Positions 1 to 7,538 of a DNA stretch of 20,015 bases are shown here, one piece after another (within the stretch, counting starts at the first letter, position 1; every line of letters begins with the position of its first letter). The DNA is taken from positions 1 through 20,015 of the forward strand of contig CAJUNI010000040.1 in NCBI GenBank assembly GCA_910587945.1, in the 5' to 3' direction. The DNA comes from an uncultured Parvibacter sp. Lineage in GTDB: Bacteria; Actinomycetota; Coriobacteriia; Coriobacteriales; Eggerthellaceae. The translations under genes and the position numbers were made by a program. The notes beneath the pieces were generated by a model, which saw only the letters and a list, made by a program, of their open reading frames with translations, was not told the DNA's origin and ran no database searches.

Positions 1-1
1 C

Positions 2-64
2 CTTCAGAATGTCTATCACACCATGGACATCACCGATGAGATTGCCGAGGCCTTAGACGAATAG
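2..64 (+). CDS. yebC: YebC/PmpR-family protein, C-terminal end only
   Basis: The last 20 codons of a gene that begins outside the window. The peptide LQNVYHTMDITDEIAEALDE matches the usual end of YebC/PmpR proteins, which have a 'DVQNVYHN..ISDEVA' type C terminus. Family members are DNA-binding regulators or translation-associated factors of about 240 residues. The position directly upstream of ruvC is the classic yebC-ruvCAB order and supports the call. Only 63 nt are visible, so nothing can be said about the rest of the protein. A terminator follows about 40 nt after the stop, so yebC is probably transcribed separately from ruvCAB. Confidence 0.75.
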   Translation, partial: LQNVYHTMDITDEIAEALDE

Positions 65-102
65 TCACGCACCTAGATCTCAGAGTGACCTAGCGTTTGA
101 AG

Positions 103-134
103 AAACCGCTCGAAGCGAGGCTTCGGGCGGTTTT
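103..134 (+). terminator. Rho-independent terminator after yebC
   Basis: A 14-bp stem (103-116 pairing with 120-133, one G-U pair) with a GAG loop, followed by TTTATTAT. It ends the yebC transcript and separates it from the ruvCAB promoter. Confidence 0.85.
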
Positions 135-180
135 ATTATGCGAGTTGACTGCGGTACGTGCATTGCTGCCCGGATAGTTC

Positions 181-209
181 TTGCGAAATACAAACAAGTG
201 TTCTATTCT
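181..209 (+). promoter_or_regulatory. ruvCAB promoter with LexA (SOS) box
   Basis: A candidate -35 TTGCGA (181-186) and -10 TATTCT (204-209) are separated by exactly 17 nt; each matches 4 of 6 consensus bases. The spacer contains CAAACAAGTGTTCT (191-204), which agrees with the Gram-positive LexA/DinR operator CGAAC-RNRY-GTTYC at all specified positions but two. Bound LexA would cover the -10 region. ruvAB is a known SOS target in many bacteria, which fits. The site was found by eye and no LexA gene is in the window. Confidence 0.6.
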
Positions 210-251
210 AACGGGAAGCAAAAATGGAAAGATTTCTAAGGGGAGTGCGGA

Positions 252-764
252 TTGGCTGTGTCCGAGCGCATAGTTTTGGGTATTGACCCGGGGTTAGCTC
301 ATACCGGTTGGGGTGTGTTGCAACAGACCGGTCATCGCTTGGGCTGTATTGCCTATGGCTGTATTACTACTCCCGCATCTATGGCTCTCGAACAACGGCT
401 CCTCAAAATCCGCAACCAAATTCATGCGGTTATTACGAAGTTCAACCCTTGCTGCGTAGGCATCGAAACCGTTTGGTTTGGTCAGAACATTACTGCAGCA
501 TTTGCCACGGGGCAGGCCCGGGGGGCCGCTCTGGTAGCTTGTGCTGAAGGTGGCTTAGAGGTAGGGGAGTTTTCTCCCAACGAAATTAAACTTGCGGTCG
601 TGGGGGAAGGACTCGCCGAAAAAGAGCAGGTGCAGTATATGGTGGGTCAGATTTTAGGACTGCCGCAGCCGCCTCATCCCGATCATGCGGCAGATGCTTT
701 GGCGGCCGCCATTTGCTTTACCACCCATCGAAGTGTGTTATCACCAGAAAGGTTGGCCCTATAA
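252..764 (+). CDS. ruvC: Holliday junction resolvase RuvC
   Basis: Endonuclease that resolves Holliday junctions delivered by RuvAB during recombination repair. The 170-residue length is typical. The RNase H-like active site is visible: D12 in GIDPG, E72 in GIETVWFGQN, then H145 and D148 in DHAADALA. Histidine at the third position is also found in Thermus thermophilus RuvC, while E. coli has Asp there. The start is TTG at 252, preceded by AAGGGGAG (238-245) as the ribosome binding site; no ATG fits the conserved N terminus. The stop overlaps the ruvA start by one base (TAATG), indicating translational coupling. Likely SOS-controlled through the LexA box at 191-204. Confidence 0.96.
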   Translation: MAVSERIVLGIDPGLAHTGWGVLQQTGHRLGCIAYGCITTPASMALEQRLLKIRNQIHAVITKFNPCCVGIETVWFGQNITAAFATGQARGAALVACAEGGLEVGEFSPNEIKLAVVGEGLAEKEQVQYMVGQILGLPQPPHPDHAADALAAAICFTTHRSVLSPERLAL

Positions 765-1363
765 TGATTGCCATGCTTAAAGGCTTGGTGGCAGGAAAAT
801 CTACTACCTTTGCAGTTATAGATGTGAATGGGGTGGGCTATGAAGTGTCTATGGCGGCCTCAGCGCTCGCCAAGCTACCCCCGGCTGGCGAACCAGTACA
901 GGTGCTTACCTATCTTCATCTATCCGAAAATGCTCTGGCCCTCTATGGCTTTCTCTCGGCTGAAGAAAAGCTCATGTTTGAAAAGCTGATTGGCGTGTCC
1001 GGAGTGGGGCCTAAGGTGGCATTGGCGGCCTTGTCCACGTTCTCGCCTCAAGCCCTTGCAGATGCTATTGCTGCTCAAGATGTGGCCCTGGTGCAAAAGA
1101 TACCCGGTGTTGGGAAGAAGTCTGCCTCGCGCATTATCCTCGAGTTGAAGGGTTCTTTAGAAACCGAGCGAACCCTCTTCGGCTCTTCCGAAGAAGCGCC
1201 TCAGCAAAGTGGTGCTGAGGCTGGCGCCATGGATGCTCTGCTATCCATGGGCTTTACGGAAACGGAAGCATCCCTTGCTTTGAAGGGTGCGCCCGCGGAT
1301 GCCGATGAGAAGACGCTGATACAATACGCTCTCAAACGATTAGGTATGGGGAGCTTGTCATGA
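764..1363 (+). CDS. ruvA: Holliday junction branch migration protein RuvA
   Basis: Tetrameric junction-binding subunit that positions two RuvB rings. I chose ATG 764 because it gives MIAMLKGLVAG, aligning with the family N terminus (E. coli MIGRLRG), and because AGAAAGG lies about 12 nt upstream within ruvC. The result is 199 residues, close to the usual 200. An open frame extends upstream to 713 but that part is ruvC sequence. Two helix-hairpin-helix motifs are visible (GVSGVGPK, about residues 72-80, and KIPGVGKK, about 108-115). The flexible linker and the C-terminal RuvB-binding domain (DALLSMGFTETEA onward) follow. The stop overlaps the ruvB start in an ATGA. Confidence 0.96.
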   Translation: MIAMLKGLVAGKSTTFAVIDVNGVGYEVSMAASALAKLPPAGEPVQVLTYLHLSENALALYGFLSAEEKLMFEKLIGVSGVGPKVALAALSTFSPQALADAIAAQDVALVQKIPGVGKKSASRIILELKGSLETERTLFGSSEEAPQQSGAEAGAMDALLSMGFTETEASLALKGAPADADEKTLIQYALKRLGMGSLS

Positions 1364-2445
1364 TCGAGGACATCGAAATAGAGGGATTGGTCTATCAGGC
1401 CGAAGCGGATGCTTTAGCCGATGGCGCCCGGCAGAATCCGCCCAGTCAGCGTGCGGTATCTCCTGAGCTTTCAGAAGATGATCTGGCGCTCGATCGATCA
1501 TTGCGCCCGCGTCTTTTAGGTGATTACCTCGGGCAAACAAAAGTTAAAGAATCTCTCTCTATTCTTATTGACGCTGCTCAAGGTCGCGGCGATGTTGTAG
1601 ACCACATTTTGTTTTCCGGCCCTCCCGGGCTCGGCAAGACCACTCTCGCTCAGGTAGTAGCTAATGAAATGGGATCCTCTATTCGGATCACCAGCGGTCC
1701 GGCTATCGCCCGCACCGGTGATTTGGCAGCCATTTTGACTAATCTTGAAGAGGGAGACGTCCTGTTCATCGACGAGATTCATCGTATGAATCGTATGGTG
1801 GAAGAGGTGCTCTATCCGGCTCTTGAGGATTTCGTATTGGATATTGTGGTAGGCAAAGGCCCGGCCGCTCGCTCTATTCGCCTGGATCTGCCTCGGTTTA
1901 CCCTTATTGGTGCCACTACGCGCACGGGCCTGCTCACGGGTCCTCTACGTGATCGGTTTGGCATTGCGTTTCGTCTGGCCTATTACACTCCTGAAGAGCT
2001 GGCCTCCATTGTGAAGCGTTCGGCCTCTATTCTGGGTATTGAAGTACAAGATGAAGGTGCCTTAGAAATTGCCCGACGCAGTCGTGGCACGCCCCGGTTG
2101 GCCAACCGCTTACTTAAGCGCGTGCGGGACTGGGCTCAGGTGCGTGGTGATGGAGCTATTACCGAGGATGTGGCCGCCGAAGCCCTAGCGTTCTTCGAAG
2201 TGGATCACTTAGGCCTCGACACTATGGACAATCGTATTCTTCAATTGCTCTGTGTGCAGTTTTCTGGCCGACCTGTGGGCCTTACCACCCTTGCTTCAGC
2301 TCTCGCTGAAGATCCGGATACGGTAGAAGATGTCTATGAGCCCTATCTTATGCAGCAAGGACTGATGGTGCGCACCGCAAAAGGCAGGCAAGCCACTGTG
2401 CGAGCCTGGGAACACTTGGGACTTCATGCCCCTGAATCCCAGTAG
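1360..2445 (+). CDS. ruvB: Holliday junction branch migration ATPase RuvB
   Basis: AAA+ motor that drives branch migration with RuvA. It has 361 residues, slightly longer than the usual 330-350 owing to an acidic N-terminal extension of about 40 residues. Visible motifs are Walker A GPPGLGKTT (87-95), Walker B LFIDEIH (135-141), sensor 1 GATTR (184-188), arginine-finger segment RDRFG (197-201), sensor 2 TPRLANRLL, and the C-terminal winged helix (GRPVGLTTLASAL). ATG 1360 overlaps the ruvA stop by four bases, so the three genes form one translationally coupled operon. Confidence 0.97.
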   Translation: MIEDIEIEGLVYQAEADALADGARQNPPSQRAVSPELSEDDLALDRSLRPRLLGDYLGQTKVKESLSILIDAAQGRGDVVDHILFSGPPGLGKTTLAQVVANEMGSSIRITSGPAIARTGDLAAILTNLEEGDVLFIDEIHRMNRMVEEVLYPALEDFVLDIVVGKGPAARSIRLDLPRFTLIGATTRTGLLTGPLRDRFGIAFRLAYYTPEELASIVKRSASILGIEVQDEGALEIARRSRGTPRLANRLLKRVRDWAQVRGDGAITEDVAAEALAFFEVDHLGLDTMDNRILQLLCVQFSGRPVGLTTLASALAEDPDTVEDVYEPYLMQQGLMVRTAKGRQATVRAWEHLGLHAPESQ

Positions 2446-2456
2446 AAAGGCACTCT

Positions 2457-2894
2457 ATGTTTGAACGAGATTATCTGATTCGCCTTATTGCGGAGTTGGG
2501 GGCTGCCATTCGGCGTTCTATGAGTCGGGCCACCGAAGATAAAGATCCTGAAGATGCCGCCTCTATGTTGGAAGCGGCAGTAGGTACGGCGGTTGATATG
2601 GATGCCGAAACCCTGCTTTCCCTTGCGCCGGAATCTATTTCTACCATTTTGTCGGTTTCGGGAGTTGATCCTCGGGTCACTGAGTATATGGCCCGGAGTT
2701 TGCTCTTGGCCGCTCGCTATCGTGAGGAGGCGGGGGATCAAGCAACAGCTGCCCTTCGTCGGGGGCAAGCGCTCGCAATCGCCCAAGCTTGGGGCTATCA
2801 GCTCAGCGAAGAAGATGGGGAGGCTCTTGCCATGGAAGCATTCCTTGCCGATCAGGAAGCGGCTGGGGTGTTTGGAGAAGATGAGGGTTTCTAA
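2457..2894 (+). CDS. Hypothetical protein, possibly DUF6483-like
   Basis: A 145-residue, acidic, mostly helical soluble protein with no signal peptide or membrane segment. The start MFERDYLIRLIAELGAAIRR resembles the opening of DUF6483-type proteins ('..DYLMRQI..L'), and the rest looks like paired helices of a tetratricopeptide kind. I do not recognise catalytic residues, and the family call is tentative. It starts 11 nt after ruvB with GAAAGG as ribosome binding site (about 2443-2448), so it is very probably co-transcribed with ruvCAB. That position alone does not show a role in recombination. No terminator is seen after it. Confidence 0.7.
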   Translation: MFERDYLIRLIAELGAAIRRSMSRATEDKDPEDAASMLEAAVGTAVDMDAETLLSLAPESISTILSVSGVDPRVTEYMARSLLLAARYREEAGDQATAALRRGQALAIAQAWGYQLSEEDGEALAMEAFLADQEAAGVFGEDEGF

Positions 2895-2969
2895 CGCTTC
2901 TTTTATTACAGTTTGGCTATAAAGTCCCGGATACGACCATTCCGCCCAAAGATAGCGATTCGGTTGTCG

Positions 2970-3051
2970 TATAGTAACACCGCGTTTTCAAAAGAGAACG
3001 CGAGGGCCATCAACTGTGGCTCGGATTGGTTTTACTCCCGGTTTGTGGGAG
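2970..3051 (+). promoter_or_regulatory. Candidate promoter and structured leader of the cold-shock gene
   Basis: A -10-like TATAGT lies at 2970-2975; no good -35 is visible at the right distance. It is followed by a 9-bp hairpin with an AAAA loop (2981-3002, arms CGCGTTTTC and GAGAACGCG with one G-U). A second hairpin (CTCCC 3035-3039 with GGGAG 3047-3051) lies five bases before the ribosome binding site AAGAGG. There is no U-run, so these are not terminators. A structured leader is typical of cold-shock mRNAs, but temperature control here is inference. Confidence 0.45.
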
Positions 3052-3067
3052 AGAAAAGAGGAAGATC

Positions 3068-3271
3068 ATGGCGGAAGGTACTGTGAAATGGTTTAACCCG
3101 GAGAAGGGTTATGGCTTCATTTCCCAGAACGATGGTGAGGATCTCTTCGTGCACTTCTCGGAGATCCGCATGGACGGCTTCAAGACCTTAGATGAGGGCG
3201 CGGCCGTTTCGTTTGACGTGACCACTGGTCAGAATGGCAAGCTCCAGGCCAGCAACGTGGTCCGTCTCTAA
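3068..3271 (+). CDS. csp: Cold-shock protein, CspA family
   Basis: A 67-residue single cold-shock (OB-fold) domain protein that binds single-stranded RNA and DNA and acts as an RNA chaperone. The RNP1 motif KGYGFI (13-18) and RNP2 motif LFVHF (26-30) are intact, as is the leading GTVKWFN. The length is standard. ATG 3068 was chosen over an upstream in-frame start because the protein then begins MAEGTVKWF, as in the family, and AAGAGG sits 6 nt before it. It is monocistronic, with its own leader and a strong terminator. Whether it is cold-induced or constitutive cannot be told from the coding sequence. Confidence 0.96.
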   Translation: MAEGTVKWFNPEKGYGFISQNDGEDLFVHFSEIRMDGFKTLDEGAAVSFDVTTGQNGKLQASNVVRL

Positions 3272-3294
3272 CAGTTGAGACTCACCGATCTTTG

Positions 3295-3324
3295 CGCTCC
3301 CGCCTTTGGTGGGGGCGTTTTTTT
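3295..3324 (+). terminator. Rho-independent terminator after csp
   Basis: A 10-bp stem (3295-3304 with 3308-3317, two G-U pairs), a TTT loop, then seven T. It lies between csp and the convergent queA. On the minus strand it lacks a T-run, so it probably serves only csp. Confidence 0.9.
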
Positions 3325-3333
3325 ATGCCCGAA

Positions 3334-4419
3334 TTAGGCAATGAACATGGCATCCCCAAAGGAAAGCATTCGGTAGCGCTCCTCGATAGCATGGTGATAG
3401 GCGTTAAGGAGAAACTCTCGACTTGAAAACGCTGACACCAGCATCATGAGCGTGGAGCGCGGTACGTGGAAGTTCGTAATGAGTCCTTCCACAACGGTAA
3501 ACTCATAGCCCGGCAGAATGAATAGTGAGGTGGCCTCTCGATCCCGAGGAGTGACTTGCTCGGCGATTGGGTCCCAGGCGCTTTCCAAAGAGCGAACACT
3601 GGTGGTGCCTACGGCAATGACCCGGCGACCTTCCGCTCGCGCTTTATTTACCGCATCGGCGGTACGGGGTGACACGCTGTAGTACTCGGTATGAATAACG
3701 TGGTTGGTGGGATCTTCTTCATCGACGGTGCGAAACGTATCAAGCCCCACTTCCAGCTCTACGGTTTCCCATTCCACCCCTTGGTTTTTGAGCTGCTCAA
3801 TCAATTCGGGGGTGAAGTGCAACCCTGCGGTGGGAGCTGCCGCTGAACTCTCGTGGCGAGAGTAGACCGTCTGATATTTTTCCTGATCCCCTTGATAGTC
3901 TTTGATGTAAGGCGGAAGAGGAGTTTTCCCAGCTTGATGAAGCGCATCATCGAGGGAGGCTAAGGGTGTAGTGAGCTGTACAATGCGCTCGCCGCGCTGG
4001 CCATCTTTGGCCCAGTCGGTGACCTCAGCGCTCATAACAACCTCTCCCGCATCGTTGCGAAAATCCACCACGGCGCCATTACCCGGCTTCAGCCGCTTGC
4101 CAGGACGCACCAGCGCTTCCCACCAGGCTTGGCGATTGGTGCGGGGTGCCGGTCCTTGGGCTTCCCGTAGTAAAAATACTTCGGCCGCACCGCCGCTTCC
4201 ACGCTTCTCTCCCAAGAGACGAGCCGGGCGAACGCGCGTCTCGTTGGCAACGAGAAGATCCCCGGGACGAAGGTAGTCAACGATATCGGCAAAGATGCGG
4301 TCTTCAAGGGCGCCGGTTCTGCGATCCATTACTACAAGTCGACATTGGTCGCGCAGAGCTGCTGGCTCTTGGGCAATGAGTTCTTCGGGTAGTTCGTAAT
4401 CAAAGTCGTCGGTTTTCAT
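3334..4419 (-). CDS. queA: tRNA preQ1(34) S-adenosylmethionine ribosyltransferase-isomerase QueA
   Basis: Transfers and isomerises the ribosyl part of S-adenosylmethionine onto preQ1 at tRNA position 34, making epoxyqueuosine. Family signatures include PTAGLHFT, VGLDTFRTV and VGTTSVRSLES. The length is 361 residues, in the usual range. There are two possible ATGs. I chose 4419 (MKTDDFDYELPEELIAQ) because AAGAGAG lies 7 nt upstream and the family begins at this point; the ATG at 4434 has no ribosome binding site. It sits 66 nt downstream of queH on the same strand, so the last two steps of queuosine synthesis form one operon. Confidence 0.95.
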   Translation of the reverse strand: MKTDDFDYELPEELIAQEPAALRDQCRLVVMDRRTGALEDRIFADIVDYLRPGDLLVANETRVRPARLLGEKRGSGGAAEVFLLREAQGPAPRTNRQAWWEALVRPGKRLKPGNGAVVDFRNDAGEVVMSAEVTDWAKDGQRGERIVQLTTPLASLDDALHQAGKTPLPPYIKDYQGDQEKYQTVYSRHESSAAAPTAGLHFTPELIEQLKNQGVEWETVELEVGLDTFRTVDEEDPTNHVIHTEYYSVSPRTADAVNKARAEGRRVIAVGTTSVRSLESAWDPIAEQVTPRDREATSLFILPGYEFTVVEGLITNFHVPRSTLMMLVSAFSSREFLLNAYHHAIEERYRMLSFGDAMFIA

Positions 4420-4485
4420 AGGTTCTCTCTTCATAACAGAGTGGATGGAGGGCTAAATGGAATAGGGGACAGGTAGGGAAGTGCT

Positions 4486-5403
4486 CTAGCTATCGGTTGT
4501 TCGTGTCTGTTCCCGTAATTGTTTTAAGATCTCGCGTTTGCGGTTCTGCTTTGCGTCATAGCGAGCGCGTTCGCTTTTCTTTTGCGCTCGGGCCTCTTCG
4601 AATTCTTGAAGCTCACGGGCCTTCTTTGCGCGGGCTTGAGCTTTTTCGGCACGGCGCTGCTCTTTGCGTAGAGCGCGCTCATAGGCTGCTTCCTCTGCTG
4701 AAAACAGGCATCCGCAGTAATTCTGGCGATAGAGCTCGGCTTCTCGAGAAACCTCCACGGTTTCGTCGTAGAAGGGGCGCCAATCCCGAAAGTTGGCTGA
4801 GAGGCCGGCGGTGTCGGCGGCCCGGGTGAGTTCCTCTTCAATGAGCGTGGTGTATTGATAGGGGCTGACCGATAGGGTTGTACCTAGGCAATCGAAGCCC
4901 TGTTCTCGGGCATAGCGCGCGGCTTCTTCAAAACGAAGGCGATAGCAGGCACGACAACGCGCTTCACGCAGCGCTTGGGCTTGAGTGATGGCGTCCGGAT
5001 CGGTCTCAAGAAGTGCTTCGAGTGATTGATCGGCGGGAAGGGTGGGAGTATCGGTCGGTGCGGGGGAGCAGAAGTCTGCCGGAACTAAGGCCCAGCTCCC
5101 ATCATCACGGTGGATTAACACGCCCCAGTCACTACGCAGCTTTTCGCCCACAGAGCCTGCGGTTTGAGCCCAGCTATCAAAATTGTAGGGAGCTTCTTTC
5201 AAGGCAAGAGCTTTAGTTTGGGCCCAGTGAGCCATGGTTGCTAAGCGCTGATCATATTCGGTCCGAGGCGCAATGTTGCTATTGGAGAAAAAGACCGTGA
5301 AGTCTTCGCCCTCCTCAGTCAAAATGCGCGTCGGCGCCGTTGAACAGGGTCCACAGCAAGCGTGAAGCAGTGTTTTAGGGAGTTTTGAATTGCATTCAGT
5401 CAT
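4486..5403 (-). CDS. queH: Epoxyqueuosine reductase QueH
   Basis: Reduces epoxyqueuosine in tRNA to queuosine, the non-B12 alternative to QueG. Family cysteines are in place: HACCGPC (C16, C17, C20), RCRAC (C150, C153) and YCGC (C230, C232). The stretches FFSNSNIAPRTEY and TTLSVSPYQ are also typical. At 305 residues it is long for the family. About 50 extra residues lie between the NFDSW segment (74-78) and C150. A highly charged Lys/Arg/Glu/Ala-rich helix of about 65 residues extends the C terminus (from about 238). The start ATG 5403 has no clear ribosome binding site, but TAGTAT lies 7 nt upstream, so the message may be leaderless. Confidence 0.93.
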   Translation of the reverse strand: MTECNSKLPKTLLHACCGPCSTAPTRILTEEGEDFTVFFSNSNIAPRTEYDQRLATMAHWAQTKALALKEAPYNFDSWAQTAGSVGEKLRSDWGVLIHRDDGSWALVPADFCSPAPTDTPTLPADQSLEALLETDPDAITQAQALREARCRACYRLRFEEAARYAREQGFDCLGTTLSVSPYQYTTLIEEELTRAADTAGLSANFRDWRPFYDETVEVSREAELYRQNYCGCLFSAEEAAYERALRKEQRRAEKAQARAKKARELQEFEEARAQKKSERARYDAKQNRKREILKQLREQTRTTDS

Positions 5404-5483
5404 GGGCGCTATACTACCATGGCTACAAATTCTTCGCCTTCTGATAAGGCAAGACGGTTCTAAGTAGAAGGATGTGAAAGCTC
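5404..5483. promoter_or_regulatory. Divergent promoter region of the queuosine block
   Basis: Eighty bases between queH (minus) and the HAD gene (plus). Minus strand: TAGTAT ends 7 nt before the queH ATG. Plus strand: TATACT (5410-5415) with a poor -35 TTGAAT (5385-5390, spacer 19) inside queH; the two -10 elements overlap. A hairpin at 5431-5454 (TCTT-C-GCCTT paired with AAGGC-AAGA, loop CTGAT) would lie in the leader of the HAD-tgt transcript. I could not match it to a preQ1 riboswitch. All assignments here are by eye. Confidence 0.4.
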
Positions 5484-6368
5484 ATGACTGCCCCGCGGTC
5501 CTATAAAGCCATTTGTTTTGATTTAGACGGAACGCTTTTGCCTATGGATATTGATGAATTCATGGATGCGTACTTCGGAAGCATTTATCAGTACGTAGCA
5601 GAGCACGGGCTCAACGCTCCTCAGTTTATGGAAGGCTTGAAAGCGGGCACAAAGGCCATGGCCTCTCACCAGGACGAACGCACGAACGCTCAAGCCTTTT
5701 GGGATGAGTTTTTCCAGCACGTTGATGAAACAGCGGCCCCTTGGCAGGAGTTGCTTGAAACCTATTATGAGACGGTCTTCGATGGTATTGGTGCAGAGGT
5801 GAAAGCAAACCCTGCCGTTGCTCGAAGTTTGCAGTGCCTGAAAGAAAAGGGCTATCCCTTGGTTGTGGCTACGATGCCCATGTTTCCTTTGGTGGCGGTA
5901 CAGAAGCGCTTAGGCTGGGCTGGGGTCGATCCGGAGCTATTTGATCGCATTACCCACTATGAGAATTCCCGCGCTATTAAACCCAAGCCCCAATATTACG
6001 GAGAGGTGCTCGCTGCCTTGGGTTTGTCGGGCGACGATGTTTTGATGGTCGGGAATAATACTCTTGAAGATCTGTCTTTCATGAAGCTCGGAGCTGATGG
6101 ATACTTGATCACTGATTGGCTCCTAGATCCGGTATCGTTGGATCTAGCTACAGTGAAGCACTCTTCTATGGAAGACTTTGAACGCTGGGTCCAAGAACTT
6201 CCTGCCTGCACAGATCCTGCAAACACTATCCAAGCAGGGGTTGTGGATGCTGATGCTCGGCAAGAAACCTTTGACGCTTTGGGGGTGACCGCCCACGGCG
6301 ATGCTCACTCGCAAGCTCAAGCTTTGGCGGCTGCGGATTTTGCCAACGCTCACGGCGAAGAACAGTAA
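5484..6368 (+). CDS. HAD-superfamily hydrolase
   Basis: A 294-residue haloacid dehalogenase-type phosphatase. Motif I is FDLDGTL with nucleophile D13 and acid/base D15. T130 (VVATMP) serves motif II, K166/K168 (IKPKP) motif III, and VGNNTLEDL (189-197) supplies the motif IV acidic pair E195/D196. In motif IV an asparagine pair replaces the common GDS/GDT. An alpha-helical cap lies between motifs I and II (about 20-105). The last 60 residues form an Ala/Asp/Gln-rich tail without recognisable domain. The substrate cannot be read from sequence. It is 10 nt upstream of tgt and shares its transcript, but a role in queuosine metabolism is only suggested by position. Confidence 0.88.
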   Translation: MTAPRSYKAICFDLDGTLLPMDIDEFMDAYFGSIYQYVAEHGLNAPQFMEGLKAGTKAMASHQDERTNAQAFWDEFFQHVDETAAPWQELLETYYETVFDGIGAEVKANPAVARSLQCLKEKGYPLVVATMPMFPLVAVQKRLGWAGVDPELFDRITHYENSRAIKPKPQYYGEVLAALGLSGDDVLMVGNNTLEDLSFMKLGADGYLITDWLLDPVSLDLATVKHSSMEDFERWVQELPACTDPANTIQAGVVDADARQETFDALGVTAHGDAHSQAQALAAADFANAHGEEQ

Positions 6369-6378
6369 GGGGATATCC

Positions 6379-7524
6379 ATGGCGCTTTTTGATTGCACCT
6401 GTCAACACACCAGTGGTCATGCGCGGGCCCTCTCTTACGAAACGGCCCATGGCAGTTTTAAGACCCCTATGTTTATGCCCGTGGGAACCAGTGCCACGGT
6501 TAAAGGCATTACCCCTGATCGGCTGCGGGAATTAGGAGCCCAAGTGGTGCTGGCAAATACCTACCACTTAGCCATGCGCCCCGGTGCTGATTTGGTGGCC
6601 GAAGCGGGAGGCATCCATCAGTTTATGAACTACGATGGGCCCATGCTTACGGACTCGGGTGGGTTCCAGATCTTTTCCTTGGAGGATACGCGTAAATTAG
6701 ACGATGACGGTGTGACCTTCCACTCTATTTATGATGGCGCCATTGTGCGCTGGACCCCCGAAGAGAACATGGCTATTCAAGAGCTCTTGGGCGCCGATAT
6801 TGCCATGCAGCTAGACCAATGCGCTCCTTATCCGGCAACCCGGGAATTCGTAGCCCGGGCGGTAGACTTATCGAGCGCCTGGGCTCGTCGTTGCTTGGCA
6901 GCCCACAAGCGCCCCGATCAAACCCTGTTCGGCATTGTCCAAGGGGGTATGCACCTCGATTTGCGCCTTGAATCAGTGCGTCGCTTACTGGAAATTGAAG
7001 AGGAGAGTTTGGCTTCCGGTGGACGCCGATTCGGCGGCTTTGGCATCGGCGGTTACTCGGTGGGCGAAGACCACGAAACCATGTTTGAGACCCTCGGCAC
7101 GGTGGCACGAGCGCTACCCGAGGATCGTCCTCGCTATCTTATGGGGGTAGGGAACCCCACAACGTTGGTGCGCGCGGTGGCAGAAGGGGTGGATATGTTC
7201 GACTGCGTCCTCCCGACGCGTACTGCCCGCATGGGAACCGCCTTCTCAAGCCAAGGACGTATGAATATGCGCAATGCTAAATTCGCGCGCGACTTCACGC
7301 CCTTAGATGCTAGCTGCACTTGCTATACCTGTACAAACTTTACCCGAGCCTACATTCGCCATTTGGTCAAGCAAGACGAAATGCTTGGAGGCATTCTGCT
7401 TTCCATTCACAATCTGCATTTCCTCTTGGAGTTGATGCGTCAAGCGCGGGAAGCGGTGCTGGCGGATGCCTATGACGAATTCCTTCAGGCCTGGATGGCC
7501 TCTTCGGCGGCGAAAGACTACTAA
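6379..7524 (+). CDS. tgt: tRNA-guanine transglycosylase (bacterial Tgt)
   Basis: Exchanges guanine-34 of Asp, Asn, His and Tyr tRNAs for preQ1, the first tRNA-bound step of queuosine synthesis. It has 381 residues, as usual. Visible features are D92 in TDSGGFQ (acid/base), GIVQGG (185-190), nucleophile D275 in DCVLPTR, and the zinc site C313, C315, C318 and H344. ATG 6379 is chosen because AAGGGGA precedes it and the protein then starts MALFDCTCQHTSG; the open frame continues upstream into the HAD gene but that part is not homologous. Together with divergent queA and queH it covers the tRNA-bound half of the pathway; no preQ1 synthesis genes are in the window. Confidence 0.96.
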   Translation: MALFDCTCQHTSGHARALSYETAHGSFKTPMFMPVGTSATVKGITPDRLRELGAQVVLANTYHLAMRPGADLVAEAGGIHQFMNYDGPMLTDSGGFQIFSLEDTRKLDDDGVTFHSIYDGAIVRWTPEENMAIQELLGADIAMQLDQCAPYPATREFVARAVDLSSAWARRCLAAHKRPDQTLFGIVQGGMHLDLRLESVRRLLEIEEESLASGGRRFGGFGIGGYSVGEDHETMFETLGTVARALPEDRPRYLMGVGNPTTLVRAVAEGVDMFDCVLPTRTARMGTAFSSQGRMNMRNAKFARDFTPLDASCTCYTCTNFTRAYIRHLVKQDEMLGGILLSIHNLHFLLELMRQAREAVLADAYDEFLQAWMASSAAKDY

Positions 7525-7538
7525 GCTTCCGGGGTATC

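Noticed and set aside
5404..5483. Possible preQ1 riboswitch before the HAD-tgt operon
   Set aside because: A hairpin is present but I could not find the A-rich tail and pseudoknot partners of preQ1 class I, nor the class II or III layout.
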